A stretch of DNA of 64,000 bases. Origin: Pseudoclavibacter caeni (GTDB taxonomy: Bacteria > Actinomycetota > Actinomycetes > Actinomycetales > Microbacteriaceae). Below, in pieces: positions 48,856 through 58,117 of this stretch (position 1 is the first letter of the stretch; the number at the start of each line of letters is the position of its first letter). A program made the translations under genes and the position numbers. The DNA lies in NCBI RefSeq assembly GCF_008831125.1, contig NZ_WBKA01000002.1, positions 62,001 through 126,000 on the forward strand, read 5' to 3'. The notes below the pieces were generated by a model. That model saw only the letters and a list, made by a program, of their open reading frames with translations, searched no databases and was not told the origin of the DNA.

Positions 48856-49203
48856 TCAGCTCTCGACGAGGCGTCCGTGCGGGTCGATCCAGATGTCGCC
48901 GTCGCGGATCTCGACGGCGTAGACGGGCACCGGCTCGTAGGCCGGCAGGGTGAGCGGACGCCCCGTGTTCAGGTCGAACTTCGACCCGTGCGCCCAGCAC
49001 TCGAGCGTGCACCCTTCGACGAACCCTTCGGAGAGGGAGATGTCGCCGTGCGTGCACACGTCGCCGATCGCGTGGACGTCGCCGTCGGCGGTCTTCACGA
49101 GCGCGATGTGCTCGTCGCCGATGTTGACCCGCAGGGGACTCTCGGGGTCGAGGTCGTCGACGCCGCACACCTTCACGAACTCGCCGGTTCCGGTCTCGGC
49201 CAT
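48856..49203 (-). CDS. Rieske-type [2Fe-2S] ferredoxin
   Basis: 115 residues. Ligands are C-x-H in VCTHGD and C-x2-H in CWAHGS, a Rieske domain of the ring-hydroxylating/NirD ferredoxin type. Found between sufD and sufC in many actinobacterial suf operons; presumed to supply electrons or a cluster during assembly. ATG at 49203 is preferred since GGAGGAG is 8 bases upstream; the GTG at 49212 is too close to it. Confidence 0.9.
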   Translation of the reverse strand: MAETGTGEFVKVCGVDDLDPESPLRVNIGDEHIALVKTADGDVHAIGDVCTHGDISLSEGFVEGCTLECWAHGSKFDLNTGRPLTLPAYEPVPVYAVEIRDGDIWIDPHGRLVES

Positions 49204-49208
49204 GTCGC

Positions 49209-50408
49209 TCACTCCTCCTCCGCGCGGTGCACGCCACGCACCGCCTCGACGTCGGTCAGCGGAACCCGGTACAGCTCCGCCTCGATGGCCTTCTCCAGCC
49301 GTTCCTCGAGCGGCTGGTGGCCGATGCGCTGGATCACCTCGACGAGGAACCCGCGCACGACCATGCGCTTGGCCTCCTCCTCGCTGATGCCTCGCGCCTG
49401 GAAGTAGAACAGCTGCTCCTCGTCGAAGCGGCCGGTCGCGGACGCGTGCCCGGCGCCGATGATCTCGCCGGTCTCGATCTCGAGGTTCGGCACCGAATCG
49501 GCGCGGGCGCCCAGGGTGAGCAGCAGGTTGCGGTTCTGCTCGTACGTGTCGGTGCCCTCGGCCTCGGCGCGGATGAGCACGTCGCCCACCCAGGCGCTAC
49601 GGGCGCCCTCCCCCTGCAGCGCACCCTTGTAGGTGACGCGCGAGACGCAGTTGGGCTCGTTGTGGTCGACGTAGACCTGCTGCTCGAGGAACTGGTGGGC
49701 GTCGGCGAAGTACACGCCGTCGAGCTCCACATTGGCGCCCGGGCCGGCGAAACGGGCCGACGGGTTGACGCGCACGAGCGCCCCGCCCAGGTTCACCTCG
49801 ATGTGGCGGACGTTCGCGCCACGGCCGACCTGGATGAAGTGCTCGGCGTCGTGGACGGCGTCGTCGCCCCACTCCTGCAGCGTCACGACGGTGAGGTTCG
49901 CCTCGGGGCCAGCGACGATCTCGACGTTCTCGGCGAGGTTCGCCTCACCGCGGTTCTCCAACACGACGATGGCCCGGCTGTGCGCGCCGGCGGTGATCAC
50001 CGTGTGGGCGGCGCGGGGCGTGGAGCCGAGCTCGGCGCGGGTGATCACGACAGGGGAGGCGAGCTCGGCATCCTGCGGGATGTCGACGGCCAGCGCGCGC
50101 TCGAAGCGGCTCCAGGCGAGCGCGGAGACGTAGTCCTCCGGCTTCGTGTGCGAGCTGCCGACCCGGGGGTCGTCGCGGTCCACCCACGCAATCGACACGC
50201 CGGCCGGGGCGTCGGCGGTGTACGGCGCCGGCGAGCCGTCCAGCTCGCCGAGCACGGGCTCGAGCCGCTTGAGCGGGGTGTTCTTCCAGACGAGCTCGCG
50301 GCTCGACGGGCGTTCGAAGTCCGCCACGTCGGTCGACGCGAACCGCTGCGAGCGCGTCTGCACGGGCACCCGGTACCCGTCGTGCTCACGGACTGCCTGC
50401 TGTGTCAT
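49209..50408 (-). CDS. sufD: Fe-S assembly scaffold SufD
   Basis: 399 residues from the ATG at 50408, which has TAGGAG 11 bases upstream; a GTG at 50420 would add four residues. The right-handed beta-helix core and the C-terminal GHASATGRFDEEQLFYFQARGISEEEA are the SufB/SufD family signature, with His in GHA. Forms SufBC2D with its neighbours. Begins 14 bases after the sufB stop. Confidence 0.94.
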   Translation of the reverse strand: MTQQAVREHDGYRVPVQTRSQRFASTDVADFERPSSRELVWKNTPLKRLEPVLGELDGSPAPYTADAPAGVSIAWVDRDDPRVGSSHTKPEDYVSALAWSRFERALAVDIPQDAELASPVVITRAELGSTPRAAHTVITAGAHSRAIVVLENRGEANLAENVEIVAGPEANLTVVTLQEWGDDAVHDAEHFIQVGRGANVRHIEVNLGGALVRVNPSARFAGPGANVELDGVYFADAHQFLEQQVYVDHNEPNCVSRVTYKGALQGEGARSAWVGDVLIRAEAEGTDTYEQNRNLLLTLGARADSVPNLEIETGEIIGAGHASATGRFDEEQLFYFQARGISEEEAKRMVVRGFLVEVIQRIGHQPLEERLEKAIEAELYRVPLTDVEAVRGVHRAEEE

Positions 50409-50422
50409 GGTGTCGGCCACTC

Positions 50423-51841
50423 CTAGCCCACCGATCCTTCCATCTGCACTTCGATGAGCTTGTTGAGCTCGAGGGCGTATTCCATGGGCAGCTCGCGGGC
50501 GATCGGCTCGATGAACCCGCGGATGATCATAGCCATCGCCTCGTCCTCGGGCATGCCGCGGCTCATCAGGTAGAACAGCTGCTCCTCGCTGACCTTGGAG
50601 ACGGTCGCCTCGTGGCCCATGGTGACGTCATCGACGCGGATGTCGACGGCGGGGTACGTGTCGGAGCGGGAGATCTCGTCGACGAGCAGCGCGTCGCAGC
50701 GGGTGGTGTTCGCCGCGTGGTGGGCGTTCTCGCCGAAGCGGACCTCGCCACGGTAGCCGGCGCGGCCGCCGCCGCGGGCGATCGACTTCGAGACGATCGA
50801 CGAGGAGGTGTGCGGGGCGAGGTGGATCATCTTCGCGCCCGGGTCTTGGTGCTGCCCCTCGCCGGCGAACGCGACGGAGAGCGTCTCGCCACGGGCGTGA
50901 GGGCCGACGAGGTACACGCTCGGGTACTTCATGGTGACCTTCGAGCCGATGTTGCCGTCGATCCACTCCATCGTCGCACCCTCCTCGGCGATGGCACGCT
51001 TGGTGACGAGGTTGTAGACGTTGTTCGACCAGTTCTGGATGGTCGTGTACCGCACGCGGGCGTTCTTCTTGACGATGATCTCGACGACCGCGGAGTGCAG
51101 TGAGTCGGTCTTGTAGATCGGAGCGGTGCAGCCCTCGATGTAGTGCACGTAGCTGCCCTCGTCGGCGATGATCAGCGTGCGCTCGAACTGCCCCATGTTC
51201 TCGGTGTTGATGCGGAAGTAGGCCTGCAGGGGGATGTCGACGTGGACGCCCTTGGGCACGTACACGAACGAGCCGCCGGACCACACCGCGGTGTTGAGGG
51301 CGGCGAACTTGTTGTCGCCGGCCGGGATGACCGACCCGAAATACTCCTCGAAGAACTCCGGGTGTTCCCGCAGCGCGGTGTCGGTGTCGAGGAAGAGGAC
51401 GCCCTGCCGCTCAAGGTCCTCGCGGATCTGGTGGTAGACGACCTCGGACTCGTACTGGGCGGCGACGCCGGCTACGAGGCGCTGGCGCTCCGCCTCGGGG
51501 ATGCCGAGCTTCTCGTAGGTGGTGCGGATGTCGTCGGGGAGGTCCTCCCACGACTGGGCCTGCTTCTCTGTGGAGCGCACGAAGTACTTGATGTTGTCGA
51601 AGTCGATGCCGCTCAGGTCGGCGCCCCAGTTGGGCATCGGCTTACGCTGGAACATCTGGAAGCCCTTGAGTCGCCGCTGCAGCATCCACTCGGGCTCGTT
51701 CTTGAGCGCCGAGATGTGCCGGACGACCTCCTCGCTCAGCCCGCGCTGCGCCCGCTGACCCGCGGGGTCGGGGTCTGACCAGCCGAACTCGTAGGTGCCG
51801 AGGCCCTCGAGCTCGGGATTCTGCTCGAGAATATCGCTCAT
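50423..51841 (-). CDS. sufB: Fe-S assembly scaffold SufB
   Basis: 472 residues, beginning [20 protein letters not shown]. The C-terminal [20 protein letters not shown] is the SufB signature. It is the main scaffold for cluster building and persulfide acceptance. ATG at 51841 follows GGAGAGGACAGA; an in-frame ATG 63 bases upstream, near a TAGAGT box, could give a longer form but is less likely. First gene of the operon; no sufR regulator gene lies upstream, where ctaA diverges. Confidence 0.95.
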   Translation of the reverse strand: MSDILEQNPELEGLGTYEFGWSDPDPAGQRAQRGLSEEVVRHISALKNEPEWMLQRRLKGFQMFQRKPMPNWGADLSGIDFDNIKYFVRSTEKQAQSWEDLPDDIRTTYEKLGIPEAERQRLVAGVAAQYESEVVYHQIREDLERQGVLFLDTDTALREHPEFFEEYFGSVIPAGDNKFAALNTAVWSGGSFVYVPKGVHVDIPLQAYFRINTENMGQFERTLIIADEGSYVHYIEGCTAPIYKTDSLHSAVVEIIVKKNARVRYTTIQNWSNNVYNLVTKRAIAEEGATMEWIDGNIGSKVTMKYPSVYLVGPHARGETLSVAFAGEGQHQDPGAKMIHLAPHTSSSIVSKSIARGGGRAGYRGEVRFGENAHHAANTTRCDALLVDEISRSDTYPAVDIRVDDVTMGHEATVSKVSEEQLFYLMSRGMPEDEAMAMIIRGFIEPIARELPMEYALELNKLIEVQMEGSVG

Positions 51842-52084
51842 TCTGTCCTCTCCGCCCGGACGCGGCGCCGGCCGCCGGGCACGCTCGCACCTCTTCGCGA
51901 GCATCACAACTCTAGCCTGCCCTGTGTTCGAGCACACCTGTTTCGGCGACACTCGCCGGGGTCGGTTCGCCGGCGGAGAACACCCGGCGCGGCGCGGGGC
52001 GGCACCGCCGCGCCGCCGACCGGGCTGGATGGACGCCCGGAGCGATGCAGTGGAGTCGAGCGGCCGCCATGACGCCCGGAGCAT

Positions 52085-52101
52085 CCCCGATCGGGGATAA
52101 T
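52085..52101 (+). promoter_or_regulatory. ctaA promoter with abutting palindrome
   Basis: CCCCGATCGGGG (52085-52096) is a perfect 12-bp palindrome whose last base begins the -10 box GATAAT (52096-52101). GATAAT lies 7 bases before the ATG at 52109, giving a leaderless mRNA. The palindrome is placed where a repressor would block the promoter. Confidence 0.5.
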
Positions 52102-52108
52102 GGTGGAC

Positions 52109-53071
52109 ATGCATGCCTCCGTCTCCTCCCCCGCCCCGCGCGCGCCGCGTGACGCGGCCCCCGCCGCGACCGCGCCCGCCGGTCAGCCGCCGCGCCCCGT
52201 GCGTGTCGCGGCCATCGCGTCCCTCATGGCGAACATCGGGATCGTGGCCACCGGCGGCCTGGTGCGCCTGACGGGCTCGGGCCTCGGCTGTGACACCTGG
52301 CCGAAGTGCACGCCGGGCTCGTTCACGACGACGCCCGCGCAGGGGTTCCACGGTCTGGTCGAGTTCGGCAACCGCACGCTCACCGGAGTGCTGCTGATCA
52401 TCGCGGTGTGGATGCTCGTCGCCGTGTACCGGCGCGCCCGCGAGCGCCGCGACCTGGTCGCGCTCGCCTGGGTGCAGATCGCCGGGATCATCGTGCAGGC
52501 GGTCGTCGGCGGGATGGTCGTGCTGTTCCACCTGACCTGGAACCTCGTGGGCTTCCACTACCTGCTGTCGATCGCGCTGGTGGCCGCGATGGCGATCCTC
52601 GTCGCCCGGGCGCATCTGCCGGCCGGACCGCGCGAGCTCGTGGTGGCGAGGCCCGTGATGATCCTCACCCATGTGATGACGCTCGTGCTCGTGGTGGTGG
52701 TGGTGCTCGGCGTGATGGCGACGGGCTCCGGCCCGCACTCCGGCGACGAGAGCCGCGTGCTGCGCACGGGCATCGACGCCGAGCTCGTCTACCACGTGCA
52801 CGCGTGGGCGGCGTACACGCTGTTCACGCTCACGGCCATCATGCTCGTCCTGGCGCTGCGGACACGGGGCGACGGCGCGGCACGGTGGCGACGCTGGGTC
52901 GGGGTTCTGCTGGCCGTGCAGCTCGTGCAGATGGCGGTGGGCATCGCACAGGCGAATCTGGCCCTGCCGATCGGGCTCGTGCTCGTGCACATGACGCTCG
53001 CCGCACTGCTGACGGCGGCGTCAGTGGCCGTGGTCATGGCACTGAAGGCCCCGGTGCACGCCGACGACTGA
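52109..53071 (+). CDS. ctaA: Heme A synthase
   Basis: 320 residues with about eight predicted helices. Oxidises the heme O methyl group to give heme A for the aa3 oxidase. [19 protein letters not shown] carries the first conserved motif with a Cys pair; His residues fall in [23 protein letters not shown] and VHMTL. The ATG at 52109 suits the leaderless promoter; ATG at 52100 is also in frame. It diverges from sufB and faces ctaB. Confidence 0.92.
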   Translation: MHASVSSPAPRAPRDAAPAATAPAGQPPRPVRVAAIASLMANIGIVATGGLVRLTGSGLGCDTWPKCTPGSFTTTPAQGFHGLVEFGNRTLTGVLLIIAVWMLVAVYRRARERRDLVALAWVQIAGIIVQAVVGGMVVLFHLTWNLVGFHYLLSIALVAAMAILVARAHLPAGPRELVVARPVMILTHVMTLVLVVVVVLGVMATGSGPHSGDESRVLRTGIDAELVYHVHAWAAYTLFTLTAIMLVLALRTRGDGAARWRRWVGVLLAVQLVQMAVGIAQANLALPIGLVLVHMTLAALLTAASVAVVMALKAPVHADD

Positions 53072-53657
53072 CCCCGCGGGGCACTTTCCCCGGGATATGG
53101 CCCGCGCTTCCACAAGGACCTTGCCTGACCGAGCGAGCGCCCGGGCAATCGCCCGGCTGCGAGACCCACCAGCTCGGGCCATCGTGCCGGCGCACAGGGG
53201 CTGACCGCACTGCGGCAGGGCACTCGCGGTCTCGGCGAGACGCTTCGCCGGCAGACCTGGCGGTCTCCTGGGCATGTGCGACACCGGTCCGCACGCGCAG
53301 GGATGCGCTCCGTCAGTCTGCTCGGCGGTCTCGACTCGCGCGCTCCCGCTCCGATCACGGTCTCGGCCACAGGCACACCTAGCGGACGGCGGTCTTGCGC
53401 GGGGCGGCGTACGCGATTGCACACCGAGTCTCACGACGCGGGTGCCTCCGGGCCGGAGCGGTCCCGGCGTTACGGGGTCCCATGTGAGAGGAAGCGGTCC
53501 CGGCGTTGCAGCCCAGAGGGAGTGCCGGTTCGCAGTGGCCGGAGGCATGGTGGCCGGCGCAGGGGAGAGTGGACTGCTCAGTGGGTCAGAGCCGGGTGGC
53601 CGGTTCCGGGGACCAGAGGCGGGGCACACCGGCAGGTCAGGGGCGGGCCGGCCAAGC
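53072..53657. other. 586-bp intergenic region between ctaA and ctaB
   Basis: No gene is supported on either strand; overlapping frames have erratic codon use. CCCCGCGGGG just after ctaA and a GC-rich stretch near ctaB may end the convergent transcripts. AGCGGTCCCGGCGTT is present twice, at 53457-53471 and 53493-53507. Possibly the eroded site of an old insertion; an IS30-like helix (RAIARALARS on the minus strand near 53130) is too weak to call. Confidence 0.45.
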
Positions 53658-54608
53658 TCAGAGCGGCAGGTGGATGAGCGGGTCGACGGCGACCGCGATG
53701 AACAGGAGGCTCAGGTAGACGATCGATCCGTGGAAGACCTTCATCGACCGGCTGCCGTCGCCGCGAATGCTCTCCGCGTACAGGGCGTGCGTCTGGTAGA
53801 GGAACCAGCCACCGACGAGCACGGCGGTGGCCGTGTAGATCCAGCCCATGTGCCCGACGGGCACGAGCAGCAGCGAGCAGGCGAGCAGTGCCCAGGTGTA
53901 GAGGACGATCTGCAGGCCGACGACGCTGCGACCGCGCACGACCGGCAGCATCGGCACGTCGGCCGTCTGGTAGTCGGCGCTGTACTTGACGGCCAGCGGC
54001 CAGTAGTGCGGCGGGGTCCACAGGAAGATGAGGCCGAAGAGGATGAGTGCCTCCCAGCTGAGGGTACCGGTGACAGCGGCCCAGCCGATGAACACCGGCA
54101 TACACCCGGCGATGCCGCCCCAGACGATGTTCTGGGCGGTGCGCCGCTTGAGCACCATCGTGTAGACGACCACGTAGAAGAAGATAGCGAAGGCGGAGAG
54201 GAACGCCGCGAACCAGTTCGTCGTCACCCACAGCCAGGCGATCGAGACGAGGCCGACGATCCACGAGTACCCCAGGGCCTCGCGGTCGGTGAGCTCGCCG
54301 GTGACGAGCGGGCGGTTGCGGGTGCGGCGCATCAGCCGGTCGATGTCGCGGTCGATGTAGCAGTTGAACGCGTTGGCGCTGGCGGCGCTGAGCGTGCCGC
54401 CGACGAGCGTGTTGATCACGAGCCAGAAGCTCGGGATGCCATGTGCGGCGAGGATCATGGTCGGCACCGTGGTCACCAGCAGCAGCTCGATGATGCGGGG
54501 TTTACTCAGCGCGACGTAGGCCCTCGTCTTCGCCGCGAACCGGTCGCCGAGCGATGCCCGGTCACCCGCGGTCGGGGTCGTGTTCGTCACGCTCGCGTTC
54601 GTCGTCAC
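53658..54608 (-). CDS. ctaB: Heme O synthase (protoheme IX farnesyltransferase)
   Basis: 316 residues with about nine predicted helices. The prenyl-diphosphate motif is [20 protein letters not shown] and the second Asp region follows LTDREALG. Start motif [15 protein letters not shown] is diagnostic. It makes the substrate of CtaA. GTG at 54608 has GAGG 7 bases upstream; the leader contains a CGCTCC/GGAGCG hairpin and TAGACT (54672-54667) as a likely -10 box. Confidence 0.94.
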   Translation of the reverse strand: MTTNASVTNTTPTAGDRASLGDRFAAKTRAYVALSKPRIIELLLVTTVPTMILAAHGIPSFWLVINTLVGGTLSAASANAFNCYIDRDIDRLMRRTRNRPLVTGELTDREALGYSWIVGLVSIAWLWVTTNWFAAFLSAFAIFFYVVVYTMVLKRRTAQNIVWGGIAGCMPVFIGWAAVTGTLSWEALILFGLIFLWTPPHYWPLAVKYSADYQTADVPMLPVVRGRSVVGLQIVLYTWALLACSLLLVPVGHMGWIYTATAVLVGGWFLYQTHALYAESIRGDGSRSMKVFHGSIVYLSLLFIAVAVDPLIHLPL

Positions 54609-54666
54609 AGCAGCCTCACACCCTCACGGCAGCGCTCCGCACGGAGCGTGCACACAGTCCGTTGAC

Positions 54667-54672
54667 AGTCTA
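54667..54672 (-). promoter_or_regulatory. -10 box of ctaB
   Basis: TAGACT on the minus strand, about 58 bases before the GTG at 54608, followed in the leader by a 6-bp hairpin. Confidence 0.45.
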
Positions 54673-54800
54673 GGCCACCATGCGGGTGGGTTCCACACCC
54701 GCGCCGTGGCTGCTCCGGCCTCCCGCGGCACGACCCCGGTCGGCCGCCAGGCCGGCCCCGCCTGCAGCGAGCGCCCAGGGCCGCCCGCGGAGAGCGCATC

Positions 54801-54806
54801 TATACT
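54801..54806 (+). promoter_or_regulatory. -10 box of the tkt operon
   Basis: TATACT, giving a leader of about 84 bases to the tkt GTG at 54897. No -35 consensus. Confidence 0.55.
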
Positions 54807-54896
54807 CGGAGACAGCCGCGCCGTGGCGCGTGGGAGTCCGCACGCGGGCGCCCGGGCCGCCGACGGCGCACCCCGCACGAACCGAGGAGATCCCGA

Positions 54897-57017
54897 GTGG
54901 CGTCACTGGAGTGGAACGAGTTGGATCAGCGTGCCGTGGACACCGCGAGGGTGCTCGCGGCGGACGCGGTCGAGAGGATCGGGTCCGGGCACCCGGGTAC
55001 CGCGATGAGTCTCGCGCCCGTCGCCTACCTGCTGTACCAGCGTTACCTGCGTCACGACCCGACCGACCCGAACTGGATCGGCCGCGACCGGTTCATCCTC
55101 TCCCCCGGCCACACCTCGCTGACCCTGTACACGCAGCTGTTCTACTCGGGCTACGGGCTCGAGCTCGCCGATCTCGAGCAGCTGCGGGCGCCCGGCTCGC
55201 TCACGCCCGGGCACCCCGAGCACGGGCACACCCCGGGCGTGGAGATCACGACCGGCCCGCTCGGCCAGGGGCTCGCCAGCGCGGTCGGGTTCGCCTTCGC
55301 CCAGCGCTACGAGCGGCAGCTGCTCGATCCCGACACACCCGAGGGCGAGAGCCCCTTCGATCACACGATCTGGGTGATCGCCTCGGATGGCGACCTGCAG
55401 GAGGGCGTGACGAGCGAGGCGAGCTCGCTGGCCGGCAGCCAGGAGCTCGGCAACCTCGTGGTCATCTATGACGACAACCACATCTCGATCGAGGATGACA
55501 CGAACATCGCCTTCAGCGAGGACGTGCTCGCCCGCTACGCCGCGTACGGGTGGCACACCCAGCGGGTCGACTGGACTGCCCAGGGCGCCTACCACGAGGA
55601 TCTCGACGCGCTGGCCGACGCGATCGACCGGGCGCGAGCGGAGACCCGGCGGCCCTCGATCATCGCCCTGCGCACGATCATCGGCTGGCCGAGCCCAACC
55701 AAGCGCGACACCGGCGCAATCCACGGCGCGAAGCTCGGCGAGGAGGAGCTGCGGGCGCTGAAGACCGAGCTCGGCTTCGATCCGGATCGCTCCTTCGTCG
55801 TCGACGCCGACGTGCTCGCCCACGCCCGGAAGGTGCGCGACCGGGGCGTCGCCCTGCACGAGGCGTGGAACGAACGCTTCGCCGACTGGCAGCGGCGCGA
55901 GCCCGACCGGGCGGCCCTGCTCCAGCGGCTGCAGCAGGGACGCCTCCCCGCCGAGCTGCAGCAGGCGCTGCCCGTCTTCCCCGCCGGCGAGGCGCTGGCC
56001 ACCCGGGCAGCGAGTGGACGCGTGATCAACGCGATCGCCCCGCTGCTGCCGGAGCTGTGGGGCGGCTCGGCCGACCTCGCCGGCTCGAACAACACCACGA
56101 TCGAGGGTGCCGACTCGTTCGGGCCAGCCGACCGGGCCACCGCGAAGTGGCCGACCACCCCGGGTGGCCGAGTGCTCCACTTCGGCATCCGCGAGCATGC
56201 GATGGCGTCGATCCTCAACGGCATCGTCCTGCACGGCCCCACCCGCCCGTACGGCGGCACGTTCCTCATCTTCAGCGACTACCAGCGCCCCGCACTGCGC
56301 TTGGCCGCGCTGATGGGCGTGCCATCGCTGTTCGTGTGGACGCACGACTCCATCGGCCTCGGCGAGGACGGCCCGACCCACCAGCCGGTCGAGCAGCTGG
56401 CCACCCTCCGGGCGATCCCCGGCTTCACCGTGGTGCGCCCAGCCGACGCGAACGAGACGGCCTGGGCGTGGCTCGGGCTGCTCGGCCACCGCACCGGCCC
56501 CGCGGGTCTCGTGCTCACCCGGCAGAAGGTGCCCACGTTCGCCCGCGGCGAGGGCGCCGCCCATGACGGCAGGCTCGCCGCCGCGTCCGGCACGCTCAAG
56601 GGCGCCTACGTGCTCGCCGAGGCCGAGGGCGGAACCCCGCGGGTCATCCTGATCGGCACCGGCTCCGAGGTGCAGCTGGCGCTCGCCGCCCGCGACCGCC
56701 TGCAGGCCGAGGGCGTGCCCACCCGCGTCGTGTCGGCCCCGAGCCTCGAGTGGTTCGACGACCAGCCGGCCGACTACCGCGAGCAGGTGCTGCCCGCGGC
56801 CGTCCGCGCCCGGGTCTCCGTCGAGGCCGGCAGCGCGCTCAGCTGGCGCGGCATCGTCGGCGACGCCGGCCGCAGCGTGAGTCTCGAGCACTACGGCGCC
56901 AGCGCCGACGCGCAGACGCTGTTCACCCAGTTCGGCATCACCGCGGATGCGGTGGTCGCCGCCGCCCACGAGTCGCTCGCCGCGGTCGCGGCGGACGCGG
57001 ATCGGAGGAACGCATGA
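54897..57017 (+). CDS. tkt: Transketolase
   Basis: 706 residues; moves two-carbon units between sugar phosphates with thiamine diphosphate. GSGHPGTAMSLAP starts the cofactor domain; ASDGDLQEGVTSEA is the GDG...N thiamine-binding motif; the pyrimidine domain has THDSIGLGEDGPTHQPVEQ. GTG at 54897 follows GAGGAGAT. First gene of the tkt-tal-pgi-zwf-opcA-pgl operon; its stop overlaps tal by 4 bases. Confidence 0.96.
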   Translation: MASLEWNELDQRAVDTARVLAADAVERIGSGHPGTAMSLAPVAYLLYQRYLRHDPTDPNWIGRDRFILSPGHTSLTLYTQLFYSGYGLELADLEQLRAPGSLTPGHPEHGHTPGVEITTGPLGQGLASAVGFAFAQRYERQLLDPDTPEGESPFDHTIWVIASDGDLQEGVTSEASSLAGSQELGNLVVIYDDNHISIEDDTNIAFSEDVLARYAAYGWHTQRVDWTAQGAYHEDLDALADAIDRARAETRRPSIIALRTIIGWPSPTKRDTGAIHGAKLGEEELRALKTELGFDPDRSFVVDADVLAHARKVRDRGVALHEAWNERFADWQRREPDRAALLQRLQQGRLPAELQQALPVFPAGEALATRAASGRVINAIAPLLPELWGGSADLAGSNNTTIEGADSFGPADRATAKWPTTPGGRVLHFGIREHAMASILNGIVLHGPTRPYGGTFLIFSDYQRPALRLAALMGVPSLFVWTHDSIGLGEDGPTHQPVEQLATLRAIPGFTVVRPADANETAWAWLGLLGHRTGPAGLVLTRQKVPTFARGEGAAHDGRLAAASGTLKGAYVLAEAEGGTPRVILIGTGSEVQLALAARDRLQAEGVPTRVVSAPSLEWFDDQPADYREQVLPAAVRARVSVEAGSALSWRGIVGDAGRSVSLEHYGASADAQTLFTQFGITADAVVAAAHESLAAVAADADRRNA

Positions 57018-58117
57018 CCGCGCTTGGTGACCTCGCCCAGGCGGGGGTGAGCGTCTGGCTCGACGACCTCAGCCGCACCCGGCTGCGCACCGGCGGGCTG
57101 CGCCGGCTCGTCGACACCCGTGACGTCGTTGGCGTCACCACGAACCCCACGATCTTCGACCAGGCGATCTCGACCGGTGATGCGTATGCCGCGCAGCTCG
57201 ACGAGCTCGCCCGGTCCGGTGCCGACGCGACCGCGGCCGTGCGCGCGCTGACCACCACCGATGTGGGGGAAGCATGCGACCAGCTGCGCGACGTGTTCGA
57301 GGCCACCGACGGCCGTGACGGCCGGGTCTCCATCGAGGTCGACCCGTTCCTCGCCCATGACGCGACCGCCACCCTCGCGCAGGCCCGCGAGCTGTGGGCC
57401 GAGATCGACCGGCCGAACCTCATGATCAAGATCCCGGCCACCGAGGAGGGGCTCGCCGCGATCGCCGACGCGACCGCGCTGGGCATCAGCGTCAACGTCA
57501 CGCTCATCTTCGACGTCCCCCGGTACCGTCAGGTCGTCGACGCCTGGCTGACCGGGCTGCAGCGGGCGCAGGCCGCCGGCCGGCCGCTCACGGCGATCCA
57601 GTCGGTCGCATCCTTCTTCGTCTCGCGCGTCGACGTCGAGGTGAACCGTCGCCTCGAGCGGCTGGCCGTGCCCGACGACGCGGGGCTGCGCAACACCGCG
57701 GCGCTCGCGAACGCACGGGTCGCCTACCAGGCGTTCACCGACAGCCTCGCCACCGACCGGTGGCGGGCGCTCGCCGCGGCCGGCGCGCAGCCGCAGCGTC
57801 CGCTGTGGGCGTCGACCGGGGTGAAGGACCCGCTGCTGCCGGACACGACCTACGTGACCGGCCTGGTCGCCCCCGACACCGTCAACACGATGCCCGAGCG
57901 CACGCTCGAGGCCGTGTGGGAGCACGGGGAGGTCGGCGCCGAGCGGATCCCCGACCAGATGGACACCGCCCGCGCCACCCTGGACCGGCTCGCGACCGCG
58001 GGCATCGACTTCACCGACGTCGCGCTCGTGCTCGAGCGTGAGGGCGTCACCAAGTTCACCGACGCGTGGCGGCATCTGCTCGACACCGTCACCCAGGCTC
58101 TGGAGGCACGCGCATGA
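57014..58117 (+). CDS. tal: Transaldolase
   Basis: 367 residues, the longer actinobacterial form. The Schiff-base Lys lies in NLMIKIPATEEG; VTTNPTIFDQAI is the N-terminal active-site strand with Asn. WASTGVKDP and NTMPE are further signatures. ATG overlaps the tkt stop in ATGA with GGAGGAACGC upstream; its stop overlaps pgi by 4 bases. Confidence 0.95.
   Translation: MTALGDLAQAGVSVWLDDLSRTRLRTGGLRRLVDTRDVVGVTTNPTIFDQAISTGDAYAAQLDELARSGADATAAVRALTTTDVGEACDQLRDVFEATDGRDGRVSIEVDPFLAHDATATLAQARELWAEIDRPNLMIKIPATEEGLAAIADATALGISVNVTLIFDVPRYRQVVDAWLTGLQRAQAAGRPLTAIQSVASFFVSRVDVEVNRRLERLAVPDDAGLRNTAALANARVAYQAFTDSLATDRWRALAAAGAQPQRPLWASTGVKDPLLPDTTYVTGLVAPDTVNTMPERTLEAVWEHGEVGAERIPDQMDTARATLDRLATAGIDFTDVALVLEREGVTKFTDAWRHLLDTVTQALEARA

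Noticed and set aside
53040-53629. IS30-like transposase remnant between ctaA and ctaB
   Set aside because: Only a ten-residue HTH-like stretch resembles IS30. No catalytic residues, terminal repeats or target duplication are visible.
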